From assembly GCF_002243345.2 (NCBI RefSeq), contig NZ_CP022655.2:174501-238500 (forward strand): DNA of 64,000 nt. The letters are read 5' to 3'. This stretch comes from Paenibacillus sp. RUD330. Its GTDB lineage: Bacteria > Bacillota > Bacilli > Paenibacillales > Paenibacillaceae. The translations under genes were made by a program, and so were the position numbers. The notes under the pieces are model-generated. The model was not told where the DNA came from and made no database searches. It saw only the letters and a program-made list of their open reading frames with translations. Below, in pieces: positions 34,304 through 42,592 of the stretch (positions are counted from its first letter, which is position 1; each line of letters starts with the position of its first letter).

Positions 34304-35446
34304 ATGACTCTCATTCAGAACGGCATCGACCGGATCTCGGATTATGACAGCCTGCTGCGCGGCAAGCGCATCGGCCTGATCACGGCTCCGACCGGGCTCG
34401 ATGCGGAATTCCGCTCCACGATCGATCTGCTGCATGAGCGGTACGGTCTTGCCGCCCTTTTCTCCCCGGAGCATGGGGTGCGCGGGAATCTCGGCGCCGG
34501 CGATCTGGTGGATGCCTATGTCGACCCTCAGACGGGGGTTCCGGTCTACAGCCTCTATCGCAAGGATTCCAAAAGGCTGACCGAGGAGATGCTGCGCGAG
34601 GTCGATATCGTCGTGTACGATATACAGGATGTAGGCACGCGCTACTATACGTTCATCTATACGATGCTGTACGCGCTGGAGGATTGCGCCGTCGCGGGCG
34701 TTCCCTTCGTCGTGCTGGACCGGATCAATCCGCTGGACGGCGCGACGGTCGAGGGCAATGTGCGGAGGGAGGAGTTCAGCTCCTTCGTCGGCGGGTATCC
34801 TTTGGCCGTCCGTTACGGCTTGACGGCCGGGGAGGTCGCCTCGATGGCCAATGCGGAGCGCGGCTGGAACGCCGAGCTTCATGTGGCGGAATGCCGGGGC
34901 TGGAAGCGCGGCATGCTGTTCCCGGAGACGGGACGTCCATGGATTCCGCCTTCCATGGGCATTCCGAGGTTCCATACCGCGCTGCTCTATCCCGGAACAT
35001 GCCTGTTCGAGGGGACGAATCTGTCGGAAGGCAGAGGCACGACGGCGCCTTTTGAAACGATCGGGGCTCCCTTCGTGGACGGCGAAGTCCTTGCCAAGGA
35101 AATGAACCGCTTGAAGCTGCCCGGGGTGCATTTCCGCCCGGTGCACTTCAATCCATATATGTCCAAGCACCAGGGCTCCCTATGCGGCGGCGTATATGCG
35201 CATGTGCTGGACGAGAGGGCGCTGCGTCCGGTGGAGACAGGCGTACGGCTGCTGTTCAAGGTCAGGGAGCTGTTCCCGGCCTTTGAATACCTCGCTCCTT
35301 ACCGCAAGGGCGGGAGGCCGTTCATCGACCTGCTCGGCGGCGACGAGGGGTACCGGACGGAAAGTCCGGACGCTTTATTGGAAAGGTTCGCAGACGAGAG
35401 TCGTCTGTTCGCGGAGCGCAAGAAGGCGTATCATTTGTACGAATAG
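34304..35446 (+). CDS. namZ: DUF1343 / NamZ-type exo-beta-N-acetylmuramidase homologue
   Basis: 380 residues. Homologous to YbbC/NamZ of Bacillus subtilis (GH171), which removes non-reducing-end MurNAc from peptidoglycan fragments. Family blocks: LFSPEHGVRG (Glu56, candidate catalytic acid), VYDIQDVGTRYYTFIYTM (about 103-120), DRINPLDG, IPPSMGIPRF and EGTNLSEGRGTT. The Bacillus protein is secreted, but here the conserved domain begins almost at residue 1 (QNGIDRISDYDSLLRGKRIG) with no signal peptide, so a cytosolic enzyme is implied. Strong AGAAGGAGG site. Confidence 0.9.
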   Translation: MTLIQNGIDRISDYDSLLRGKRIGLITAPTGLDAEFRSTIDLLHERYGLAALFSPEHGVRGNLGAGDLVDAYVDPQTGVPVYSLYRKDSKRLTEEMLREVDIVVYDIQDVGTRYYTFIYTMLYALEDCAVAGVPFVVLDRINPLDGATVEGNVRREEFSSFVGGYPLAVRYGLTAGEVASMANAERGWNAELHVAECRGWKRGMLFPETGRPWIPPSMGIPRFHTALLYPGTCLFEGTNLSEGRGTTAPFETIGAPFVDGEVLAKEMNRLKLPGVHFRPVHFNPYMSKHQGSLCGGVYAHVLDERALRPVETGVRLLFKVRELFPAFEYLAPYRKGGRPFIDLLGGDEGYRTESPDALLERFADESRLFAERKKAYHLYE

Positions 35447-35500
35447 GCAGCCGGACCGCATCGCGGCGATTGCGCAGACTTGAAGCTTGGGGGAATCAGC

Positions 35501-36448
35501 ATGAGCTATGTGGCGGGACTGGACGGAGGCGGCACCAAGACGGCCGTGGCGGTGGCGGACGGGAGGGGCGAGGTCATTCATTCCTTCCCTGCGGGACCGC
35601 TCAATTACAATGGCCATGACGAACAGCGGGTCGAAGCCTCGATCCGGGAAATCTGCCGAGGGCTGGAGACGGCCTGCGGCTCGCTGGACGCCGTCACCGA
35701 CCTGTGCATCGGAGCGGCCGGGGTGAGCAACCCCTCGGTCGGAGGGCGTCTGCAGGCCGCCCTCCGTGCCGGCGGCTACGGCGGCGCGCTGACGCTCGCC
35801 GGCGATCATGAAACGGCGCTGGCCGGCGCGCACGGCCGGCTGCACGGCATCGTGCTGATCGCCGGCACCGGCTCGATCTGTTATGGCCGCAGCCATGGCG
35901 GAGCGGCCCATCGCGCCGGCGGCTTCGGCCATCTGATCGACGACGAGGGCAGCGGCTACAGCATCGGCCGCGGGCTGCTGACGTCTGTCGTGCGCGCAGC
36001 CGACGGCCGGATCGGGCCGACCGCGCTGACGGAGCTCGTCTACGGAGCGCTCGGAATCGGCTCGGTGCCGGAGCTGGTCGGCTACGTCTATGCGCTGGGC
36101 CGAAGCAAGGCGGATATCGCCGCGCTCTCGCCGCTTCTCGGCGAGGCATGCGATGCGGGAGATGCTGCCGCCCTGCGGCTCGCCGCGGATAGCGGAGCTG
36201 CGCTGGCAGAGCTTGTGCCGGCGGTCGCATCCGCGCTCGATATGGAGGACGGCGAGATCGCCCTGCTTGGAAGCGTGCTGGAGCGCAGCTCCTACGTGAG
36301 GGAGGCCTTCCGGGCGGAGCTGTCCGCGCGGCTGCCGCGGCTCCGATGCGTCGAGCCCAAGCGGGACGCCGCTTACGGAGCGGTGCTGCTGGCGCTGGAG
36401 TCCAGACGATGCAGGCTGGAGTCCGCCAGGGGAGGGGAAGGCCGATGA
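35501..36448 (+). CDS. BadF/BadG family kinase, MurK-like
   Basis: 315 residues, ASKHA fold. Phosphate-1 motif GLDGGGTKTAVAVAD (residues 6-20), IGAAGVSNPSVGG, ALAGAHG, and the GTGSICYG phosphate-2 block (about 129). It is the second BadF-type kinase in the locus. It lies between namZ and anmK and overlaps anmK by four bases, so it is the best candidate for phosphorylating MurNAc (and GlcNAc) released by NamZ, as MurK does in Clostridium. The ATG at 35501 is chosen for the GGGGGAA site and the conserved start. Confidence 0.82.
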   Translation: MSYVAGLDGGGTKTAVAVADGRGEVIHSFPAGPLNYNGHDEQRVEASIREICRGLETACGSLDAVTDLCIGAAGVSNPSVGGRLQAALRAGGYGGALTLAGDHETALAGAHGRLHGIVLIAGTGSICYGRSHGGAAHRAGGFGHLIDDEGSGYSIGRGLLTSVVRAADGRIGPTALTELVYGALGIGSVPELVGYVYALGRSKADIAALSPLLGEACDAGDAAALRLAADSGAALAELVPAVASALDMEDGEIALLGSVLERSSYVREAFRAELSARLPRLRCVEPKRDAAYGAVLLALESRRCRLESARGGEGR

Positions 36449-37632
36449 TGGCCTGGACGCCTCCCCGTCCGTACGCGATCGGCGTCGGACTGATGTCGGG
36501 CACTTCGCTCGACGGCGTGGATGCGGCCGTCGTTCGGCTTGAGGGCAGCGGCTTGGACGCCCGCGCCGAGCTGCTTCATTTCCATACCCGCGCGTACGGG
36601 GAGCCTCTTCGGGAAAGCCTCCGCAAGCTGTGCGATCCCGGGGCTTCCGATGTGGAGAGCCTGTGCGGCATGAACGTCTATATGGCGGAGCTGTTCGCGG
36701 CCGCCGTTCTGGAGGCGGTGCGGGATGCCGGGCTCTCCATGTCGGAGGTGGACTTCGTCAGCTCGCACGGACAGACGGTGTGGCATATGCCGGAGCCGCC
36801 CGCCGGCAAGCCCCATCTGTCGAGGTCGACGCTGCAGATCGGCGATCTGTCGGTGCTTGCGAAGCTCACGGGAGTGCTCGCGGTCGGCGATTTCCGACCT
36901 GCCGACCTCGCCGTCGGCGGCCAGGGCGCGCCGCTTGTCCCTTACGGCGATCTTGTGCTGCTTCGCCATCCCGACCGCGGCCGGCTGCTGCAGAACATAG
37001 GCGGCATCGGCAATTGCACGGCGCTTCCTGCCGGAGCCGGACCGCAGGATGTGTTCGCCTTCGATACCGGGCCGGGCAATATGGTCATCGATGCAGCGGT
37101 GCATCGCCTCACCGGCGGCGCGGCCGGCTACGACGCGGGAGGGGCCATGGCGGCGCGCGGCAAGCCGGACGCCGGGCTGCTGGCCGAGCTGCTGGAGCAT
37201 CCGTACTTCCGCATGCCGCCGCCGAAGTCGACCGGCCGGGAGCTGTTCGGCGCCGCTTACGCCGACAGCTTCCTGGAGCGGGCCGCTGATCGCGGCCTTG
37301 GCCCCGAGGATATCGTCGCGACGGCTACGGCTCTGACCGCCCGATCCATCGCGGACGCCTGCCGGCAGCTCGTGCTGCCGCGCTGCCCGGTTCACGAGCT
37401 GGTCGTCAGCGGCGGCGGGGCCCACAACGCGACGCTGCTGGATATGCTGGCCGGGCTGCTCCCCGAGCTGTCGGTAACGACCTCGAGCGCCCTGGGCATT
37501 CCGGACGACGCCAAGGAAGCCGTCATCTTCGCCCTGCTCGGGCATGATTTCCTGCTCGGCCAGGCCAACAACCTGCCGAGCGCGACGGGGGCATCGCGCC
37601 CGACCGTCATGGGGAAGCTCGCGCTTCCTTGA
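36445..37632 (+). CDS. anmK: 1,6-anhydro-N-acetylmuramic acid kinase
   Basis: 395 residues. AnmK opens and phosphorylates anhydroMurNAc to MurNAc-6-phosphate, the substrate of MurQ. Signatures: GLMSGTSLDGVDAA (about 15-28), SSHGQTVWH (about 103-111), GDFRPADLAVGGQGAPLVP split across a turn, FDTGPGNMVID and VVSGGGAHN. GGAGGGGAAG precedes ATG at 36445; the next codon is also ATG. Last gene of the operon, with a strong terminator. AnhydroMurNAc comes from lytic transglycosylases, so the locus handles both anhydro and reducing muramic acid. Confidence 0.94.
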   Translation: MMAWTPPRPYAIGVGLMSGTSLDGVDAAVVRLEGSGLDARAELLHFHTRAYGEPLRESLRKLCDPGASDVESLCGMNVYMAELFAAAVLEAVRDAGLSMSEVDFVSSHGQTVWHMPEPPAGKPHLSRSTLQIGDLSVLAKLTGVLAVGDFRPADLAVGGQGAPLVPYGDLVLLRHPDRGRLLQNIGGIGNCTALPAGAGPQDVFAFDTGPGNMVIDAAVHRLTGGAAGYDAGGAMAARGKPDAGLLAELLEHPYFRMPPPKSTGRELFGAAYADSFLERAADRGLGPEDIVATATALTARSIADACRQLVLPRCPVHELVVSGGGAHNATLLDMLAGLLPELSVTTSSALGIPDDAKEAVIFALLGHDFLLGQANNLPSATGASRPTVMGKLALP

Positions 37633-37670
37633 TGTAGGCTTCTGCAGGCTGGAGAATAATGCGGATGATG

Positions 37671-37708
37671 AAAAAAAGGGTCGCGGAATCATTCCGCGAC
37701 CCTTTTTC
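37671..37708. terminator. bidirectional terminator between anmK and the histidine kinase gene
   Basis: 12-bp perfect stem GGGTCGCGGAAT/ATTCCGCGACCC, with an A-run before and a T-run after. Confidence 0.92.
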
Positions 37709-37712
37709 CGTT

Positions 37713-39311
37713 TCAATCGAGCATCGGCTGCCGGCCGCTGCCGGCAAGCGGAAGCTCCAGCGTGACGACCGTGCCTTCTCCCGCGATGCTGTCGATGGCA
37801 AAGCTGCCTTCATGCGCGGCCATGATGCGCTTGACGATCATGAGACCAAGGCCGTTGCCGCCCGGCTTGGTCGTATGGAACGGCTCGCCCGCCCGTTTGA
37901 GCCCTTCCGCATCGATGCCTGCTCCGGTATCCGAGATCGAGATGGTCTGGCGGCCGTCGGCAGCCTCCAGCGTGATCGAGATTTCCCCGCCGCGCGGCAT
38001 GGCTTCGGAGGCGTTGCGAAGCACGTTGAGGAACACCTGCTTCATCTGGTCGCACTCGCAGAGCAGCAGCCCGGAGCTTATGTATTCGCGCCTTATCGAG
38101 ATGTTCTCGAGGCGGCATTGGAATTCGAACATTTGAAGCGTCTCCTCCAGCAGGCCGGAGCATTCCCGGATAGCGAGCGGGCGCGTTTTCGGCCTGCCGA
38201 GGACGAGAAAGTCGTCCGTGATGAGGTTGATCCGCTCGATCTCGCTCATGAGCAGGGAATAATGGGCGGGATCAAGCTGGCTCGAGGTGAACTGCAGCAT
38301 GCCCTTGATCGCGGTGAGCGGATTGCGGATTTCATGCGCGATGCCGACGGCCAGCTGGCCGGCAAACACGAGCTTCTCGTTGTGGCGGAGCTGCTCCTCG
38401 GCCCGCTTCATTTCCGTCGTCTCCCGCAGCGTGCCCGCCGTACGGATCAGCCGCCCGTCGCCGTCTACGACGGGAACGATGTCGAGGATGAAGTGCTTCT
38501 GGACGCTGAAGCGCTTGTCCGAGAGCTCGAGTCCTACGATGTGATCGCCGCCTTCGTCCAGAAGCCGGCGGAAGCAGGGGCCGACGACGGGCAGGCTGCG
38601 GACATCGAGGCCTTCCCGCTTGTCTGCGAGGCTGAGCATGCGGGACACGGAGTCGTTCAAGGTCAGGATCGTTCCGCGCTCATCCGTGAGGACCACGCCG
38701 AAGTGGCTTGTTTCCAGCAGCGCCTGCGTCAGAATCTGCTGCTGGGTGTTCCGCTTGCGCAGCAACAGCTCCCTCTCGATGGAATCGGCCATCGTGCCGA
38801 GCAGGGCGAGCAGCTGGGGATGGGCGTTGTCGGCTACGGTCATGATCGAGATGGTGGCGTATATCCTGCCCGAGCCTTCCGGATCCGGCAGAGGCGCCGT
38901 ATAGCAGGCCATCTGCTGGAGCGGAAGATGATAATGCTCGGCTCCGATCACCTGCACGGGCTCGTTGCGCTCCAGGCACAGCGTGATGGAGCTGATGGCG
39001 GCCTCCTCCCCGTAACGGACGCCTTCGGCAATATTGAACTCGTGAAGCGAGCCGATCATGGCCGGATTGCCGCCGAAGCCGAGCACATGGCCCTCCCCGT
39101 CGGAGACGGCGACCAGCATCGGGTCCTGCGGCAGCAAGCCGAGGAACCGTTCGGCCAGATCAAGCGACACCTCGAGCACATCGGCGTAATCGGATTTCCT
39201 TTGACGCAGGGCGTCGACAGCAAGCCGGTCCTTGAAATCGGGTATAACGGAGGAATCCAGCCCTATGGCTTGGTAATATCGTTTCAATTCCTCGAAATCA
39301 AGCAGCTCCAT
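37713..39311 (-). CDS. sensor histidine kinase with AcoR-type GAF and PAS domains
   Basis: 532 residues, no membrane segment. Residues about 65-185 resemble the GAF sensor of AcoR-type regulators (LVAVSDGEGHVLGF, VQVIGAEHYHLPL, CYTAPLPDPEG, HPQLLALLGTMADSIE). A PAS domain (about 200-300) follows, then HisKA with the phospho-acceptor in GIAHEIRNPLTAIKG (His326). The ATPase domain has NVLRNASEAMPRGG, SDTGAGI and GNGLGLMIVK. This layout matches orphan kinases such as those feeding the sporulation phosphorelay, and no response regulator is adjacent. The start at 39311 has AGGAG nine bases upstream; the open frame extends further without a good start. Confidence 0.87.
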   Translation of the reverse strand: MELLDFEELKRYYQAIGLDSSVIPDFKDRLAVDALRQRKSDYADVLEVSLDLAERFLGLLPQDPMLVAVSDGEGHVLGFGGNPAMIGSLHEFNIAEGVRYGEEAAISSITLCLERNEPVQVIGAEHYHLPLQQMACYTAPLPDPEGSGRIYATISIMTVADNAHPQLLALLGTMADSIERELLLRKRNTQQQILTQALLETSHFGVVLTDERGTILTLNDSVSRMLSLADKREGLDVRSLPVVGPCFRRLLDEGGDHIVGLELSDKRFSVQKHFILDIVPVVDGDGRLIRTAGTLRETTEMKRAEEQLRHNEKLVFAGQLAVGIAHEIRNPLTAIKGMLQFTSSQLDPAHYSLLMSEIERINLITDDFLVLGRPKTRPLAIRECSGLLEETLQMFEFQCRLENISIRREYISSGLLLCECDQMKQVFLNVLRNASEAMPRGGEISITLEAADGRQTISISDTGAGIDAEGLKRAGEPFHTTKPGGNGLGLMIVKRIMAAHEGSFAIDSIAGEGTVVTLELPLAGSGRQPMLD

Positions 39312-39550
39312 TCTCTGTTCTCCTGTCTGAACACTCGTTACTTTGAGAATACCATAAACGGGCCGTTCAACTCTCCGGAAAATTTGTAGACTTGCATTGC
39401 GGACTCTATGGAAAAGGGGTATCATGGCAGTAGGTGTACGTGTATGAGGACGCAAATAAGCCCGAAGAATCGCTGGAATCGATTCATATCAGGCTGTTTG
39501 AGGTAAAGGGATTGTACACCCTGACAATTCAACCATGGAGGTGAATCATC

Positions 39551-39703
39551 ATGGCAAAAGACGTTCTGTGCGAAGTGAACTCCTGCAAGAACTGGGCCGA
39601 CGGCAACAAATGCAGCGCTTCGTCGATCTACGTGGTCAGCCACCGTGGACAAGCCAGCCAATCCGAAGAGACGGATTGCAAGACGTTCGAACCGAAACTG
39701 TAA
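39551..39703 (+). CDS. DUF1540 small cysteine-rich protein
   Basis: 50 residues: LCEVNSCKNWADGNKCSAS, then IYVVSHRG and ETDCKTFEP. The four cysteines in the order C-x4-C-x8-C...DCxTF are the DUF1540 pattern and suggest metal binding. TGGAGGTGAA precedes the ATG. Small proteins of this family are common in spore formers and uncharacterised. Confidence 0.85.
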   Translation: MAKDVLCEVNSCKNWADGNKCSASSIYVVSHRGQASQSEETDCKTFEPKL

Positions 39704-39723
39704 TCACGCATATGAATCTTTTG

Positions 39724-39752
39724 GGGCAGCCGTTGCAGCGGCTGTCCTTTTC
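39724..39752 (+). terminator. terminator after DUF1540 gene
   Basis: GGCAGCCG/CGGCTGTCC-type stem with one mismatch, followed by CTTTTCG. Works only on the plus strand; on the minus strand no T-run follows. Confidence 0.65.
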
Positions 39753-39768
39753 GTTATGCTCTTCTACT

Positions 39769-39798
39769 ATAATAACCAATAATGATAATTGTTATCAA
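39769..39798 (-). promoter_or_regulatory. Fur box with an overlapping leftward promoter
   Basis: TGATAATTGTTATCA (39783-39797) differs from the Fur 7-1-7 consensus at one base. On the minus strand TTGATA (39793-39798) and TATTAT (39769-39774) stand 18 bases apart with the Fur box between them. The promoter points away from the esterase gene, across the DUF1540 gene (antisense) toward the histidine kinase start at 39311. Confidence 0.6.
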
Positions 39799-39818
39799 GT
39801 GGTTGAGAGAAAAAAGTT

Positions 39819-41486
39819 CTAATCATCGGCGAACAGGAACCGCAGCATCGGGCTGATCAGGGGATGCAGCACCGACACATGCCCTTCATCGGGAAACTCG
39901 AGGTAGCGGACCTGGAATCCATGTCCCTCGTGAGGCTGCAGCCGCCGGTACAAATCGCGGGCATCCTGCAGCATGAACGGCTTCTCGGCGCTGCCGACGG
40001 CGATCAGCAGCCTCGCTTGCTGCGTGCCGCCGGAAAGCCTGGCCTCCAGATCGGGCAGCAGCTTGAGCAGCGCCTGCTCCTTCCACCAGACGGACGGGCT
40101 GCCGGCGACGTAGGAGCTGAACAGGCCCGGCCTGGAGATCATCGCATACAGGGTGAAGAAGCCGCCGAGCGAATGGCCGAACAGCGACTGGCGGCTGCGA
40201 TCCGCCGGGTAGCGGCGATGGATCTCCGGCATGAGCTCGAGAGAGATGAAGTCGAGAAAAGGATCCGCACCTCCATTGTCCGGCCAGGCGGAGCCGTCGG
40301 GACGGACCCCGTCCAGCTCGGCCGGAATCGTGAGGTCGACGAACCGGCGGCCGGTGACGAACGGCTCGTCCGAGCGGTATCCGATCGCGACGATCATCCC
40401 GGGAGGAAGGCCGCGCGGATGGCGGGTCTGGAGCCGCATCGCTTCGGCCAGGGTGCCGAAGTAGGCGTTGCCGTCCACCGCATAGAGAACCGGGTATCCG
40501 GCTGGGGGAGCGGGCTTGCCCGGAACATGCACATAGATTTCATATTCCTGCCCGGTATGGCGGCTTCGCATGAGGAACGATTCCGTGCCGGACACGCGGT
40601 AGCGGCCGTCTTCACGGTCCATGTTCGGGCGAGAGGCCGAGGCTTCCGCATCGGAGGCCCGCGGATGCACACCGGCCTTCTTTCCCGCGAGACTTGCTGC
40701 CGGAAGCATTCCTTCGCCGGGGCTGGAAGAGGCAGCTGTCCCCGGCGGCTCGTCGGCGGCGCTGCCGGCGAATAGATGCCGCAGGGCATCCGGCAGCTGC
40801 CGGGCCATGAACAGCAGGTCATGCGTGGCGCCTTCCTCCACATGCAGCCGCAGCTGCTCGCCGGGAAAGCCGCCGCTCTCCCATATTCGGCAAGCTTCAA
40901 GCACGAAGGGCACCATATCGCGCTGCCTGTTGGCTTTGAACCGGCCTTCGCAGCTGCCTACGCTGACATACAGCCGAAGAGCGGAATCCGGCGTCGCGCC
41001 GGTGCGGATGCTTGCCATGACTCCATCGAACCAGAGGGAAGGGGAGAGCAGCCCGGCGGCTCCGAACCGGTCGGGGCGCCATAAGGCGGCGAACAGCGAG
41101 ATCAGGCCGCCGAGCGAGCCTCCCGCCACGGCGGTATGCTCCCGTTCCGGCTTGGTCCGCAGCGCGCGATCGACGGCCGGCTTGATCACATCGGCCAGCT
41201 CGTCCACATAGGCGCGCCCGCCGCCGCCGAAGTCCGGCCGGCCGGGAGACACGGCTGCAGCCGGCCATGGCGTATATTCGCCATTCCTGTCCGGCGACGG
41301 AACGCCTGCGAGAATAAGCTCGGGCAGCGATTTTTCGCGCTGAAGCTTGTCGAGGAGATTCCAGCAGCATGCCGCAAGCGATCCTCCGTCCTGCAGGTAG
41401 ACGACGGGATAACGCTGATCCGTATGGCCGTAGGAGGGCGGCAGATAGATTTCGAGCTTGCGGCCGTTCGCTTCAATTGTAGTCAT
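39819..41486 (-). CDS. double-domain siderophore esterase (YbbA/BesA/IroE-like)
   Basis: 555 residues made of two esterase domains of the Fes/IroE/BesA type, which open ferric trilactone siderophores such as bacillibactin or enterobactin. Domain 1 (about 1-240): YPVVYLQDGGSLAA, nucleophile GGSLGG, histidine in GATHDLLF. A 50-residue Ser/Ala/Pro linker follows. Domain 2 (about 295-555): EYEIYVHVPG, VLYAVDGNAYFG, nucleophile GHSLGG, histidine in DEGHVSVL. Both look catalytically complete. ATG at 41486 preferred over TTG at 41495 for spacing from GAGAGG. Last gene of the feu-like operon, 17 bases after the permease. No signal peptide: cytosolic. Confidence 0.87.
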   Translation of the reverse strand: MTTIEANGRKLEIYLPPSYGHTDQRYPVVYLQDGGSLAACCWNLLDKLQREKSLPELILAGVPSPDRNGEYTPWPAAAVSPGRPDFGGGGRAYVDELADVIKPAVDRALRTKPEREHTAVAGGSLGGLISLFAALWRPDRFGAAGLLSPSLWFDGVMASIRTGATPDSALRLYVSVGSCEGRFKANRQRDMVPFVLEACRIWESGGFPGEQLRLHVEEGATHDLLFMARQLPDALRHLFAGSAADEPPGTAASSSPGEGMLPAASLAGKKAGVHPRASDAEASASRPNMDREDGRYRVSGTESFLMRSRHTGQEYEIYVHVPGKPAPPAGYPVLYAVDGNAYFGTLAEAMRLQTRHPRGLPPGMIVAIGYRSDEPFVTGRRFVDLTIPAELDGVRPDGSAWPDNGGADPFLDFISLELMPEIHRRYPADRSRQSLFGHSLGGFFTLYAMISRPGLFSSYVAGSPSVWWKEQALLKLLPDLEARLSGGTQQARLLIAVGSAEKPFMLQDARDLYRRLQPHEGHGFQVRYLEFPDEGHVSVLHPLISPMLRFLFADD

Positions 41487-41503
41487 GGCGGTCAATTCCT
41501 CTC

Positions 41504-42592
41504 TTATCCATGCCTGCGCTGCTTGGCGAGCAGCCAGACGAAATAGGGCGCCCCGATGATCGAGATGACGATGCCCACGGGAAGCTGGGACGGGGAAAAT
41601 ACGGTGCGGCCGACGAAGTCACCGGCAAGCACCATCGCGCAGCCGATGAGGGAGCTGACCGGCACGATCCGCCTATGGGACATCCCGATCAGCCGGGAAG
41701 CCATATGGGGAGCGATGAGGCCGACAAAAGCGATGCTTCCCGATACGGCTACGCTTGCGGCCACAAGCCCGACGCTGGCGAGCAGCAGCCTGCCGCGCTC
41801 GCGGCCCAGAGAGATGCCCAGGCTGGCCAGCGAGTCGTCGCCGAGGCGGAGCAGATCGAGCAGCCGGGCTTTGCTCCATAGAACCGGAATCAGGATGGCG
41901 ACCCATGGAAGCGCGGAGAGGATATACGTCCAGTTGGCTGCGTTCAGGTTGCCGGACAGCCACATGGCGGCGCGTTCGAAGTCGCTCGGATTCATTTTCA
42001 AGGAAGCGTACAGCGTCACCGCCCCGAAGCCGGTCGTGACCGCGATGCCGACGAGGATCAGCCTCTGCGGATCCAGGCTTCCTTTGGAGCGTGCCAGGGA
42101 GAAGATCGTGAGCGCCGCAGCCATGCCTCCCGCCACGCCGAAGAGGGGCATGAGCATGATGCCGAGCGTTCCGGAGGAGCCGATCAGGTCCTGGAAGACG
42201 AGCATGAACAAGACGACGGCCATGCCGGCTCCGGCGTTGATGCCGAGAATGCCGGGATCGGCCAGGCTGTTGCGCGTCACGCTCTGCACGGCTGCTCCGG
42301 CTGCTCCAAGAGCGAGCCCGACCAGCGCTCCAAGCAGAATGCGCGGCAAGCGGAACTGGAAGATGACGAGCTGCTGATCCGCGTCGTTCTGCATGCGGAG
42401 CAGCGTCCGCAGCATGTCGGAGGCGGGGACGTTGAATTCGCCGTTCGTGAGACCAAGGTAGATGAGCAGGACGATAAGCGCCGCGGCGCTTCCGGCCACA
42501 GCCCAGATATTGCCGCCTCCCGAATGGGCGGCTCCGCCCGTTCCGCCGTCTCTTCCTCGGCTCCCCTTGCGGGCAGGGTCGCTGTCAGGCAT
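41504..42592 (-). CDS. feuC: FecCD permease, FeuC-like
   Basis: 362 residues. A polar N-terminal 28 residues is followed by about ten helices and the blocks FQFRLPRILLGALVGL, SVTRNSLADPGILGINAG and FVGLIAPHMASRLIG. It overlaps the preceding permease gene by eight bases and its AGAAGGGAGG site lies within that gene. Symbol given from gene order (feuA-feuB-feuC-ybbA) as in Bacillus subtilis. Confidence 0.85.
   Translation of the reverse strand: MPDSDPARKGSRGRDGGTGGAAHSGGGNIWAVAGSAAALIVLLIYLGLTNGEFNVPASDMLRTLLRMQNDADQQLVIFQFRLPRILLGALVGLALGAAGAAVQSVTRNSLADPGILGINAGAGMAVVLFMLVFQDLIGSSGTLGIMLMPLFGVAGGMAAALTIFSLARSKGSLDPQRLILVGIAVTTGFGAVTLYASLKMNPSDFERAAMWLSGNLNAANWTYILSALPWVAILIPVLWSKARLLDLLRLGDDSLASLGISLGRERGRLLLASVGLVAASVAVSGSIAFVGLIAPHMASRLIGMSHRRIVPVSSLIGCAMVLAGDFVGRTVFSPSQLPVGIVISIIGAPYFVWLLAKQRRHG

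Noticed and set aside
41486-41495. TTG at 41495 as start of the double esterase
   Set aside because: It is only two bases from the GAGAGG site; the ATG at 41486 has workable spacing.
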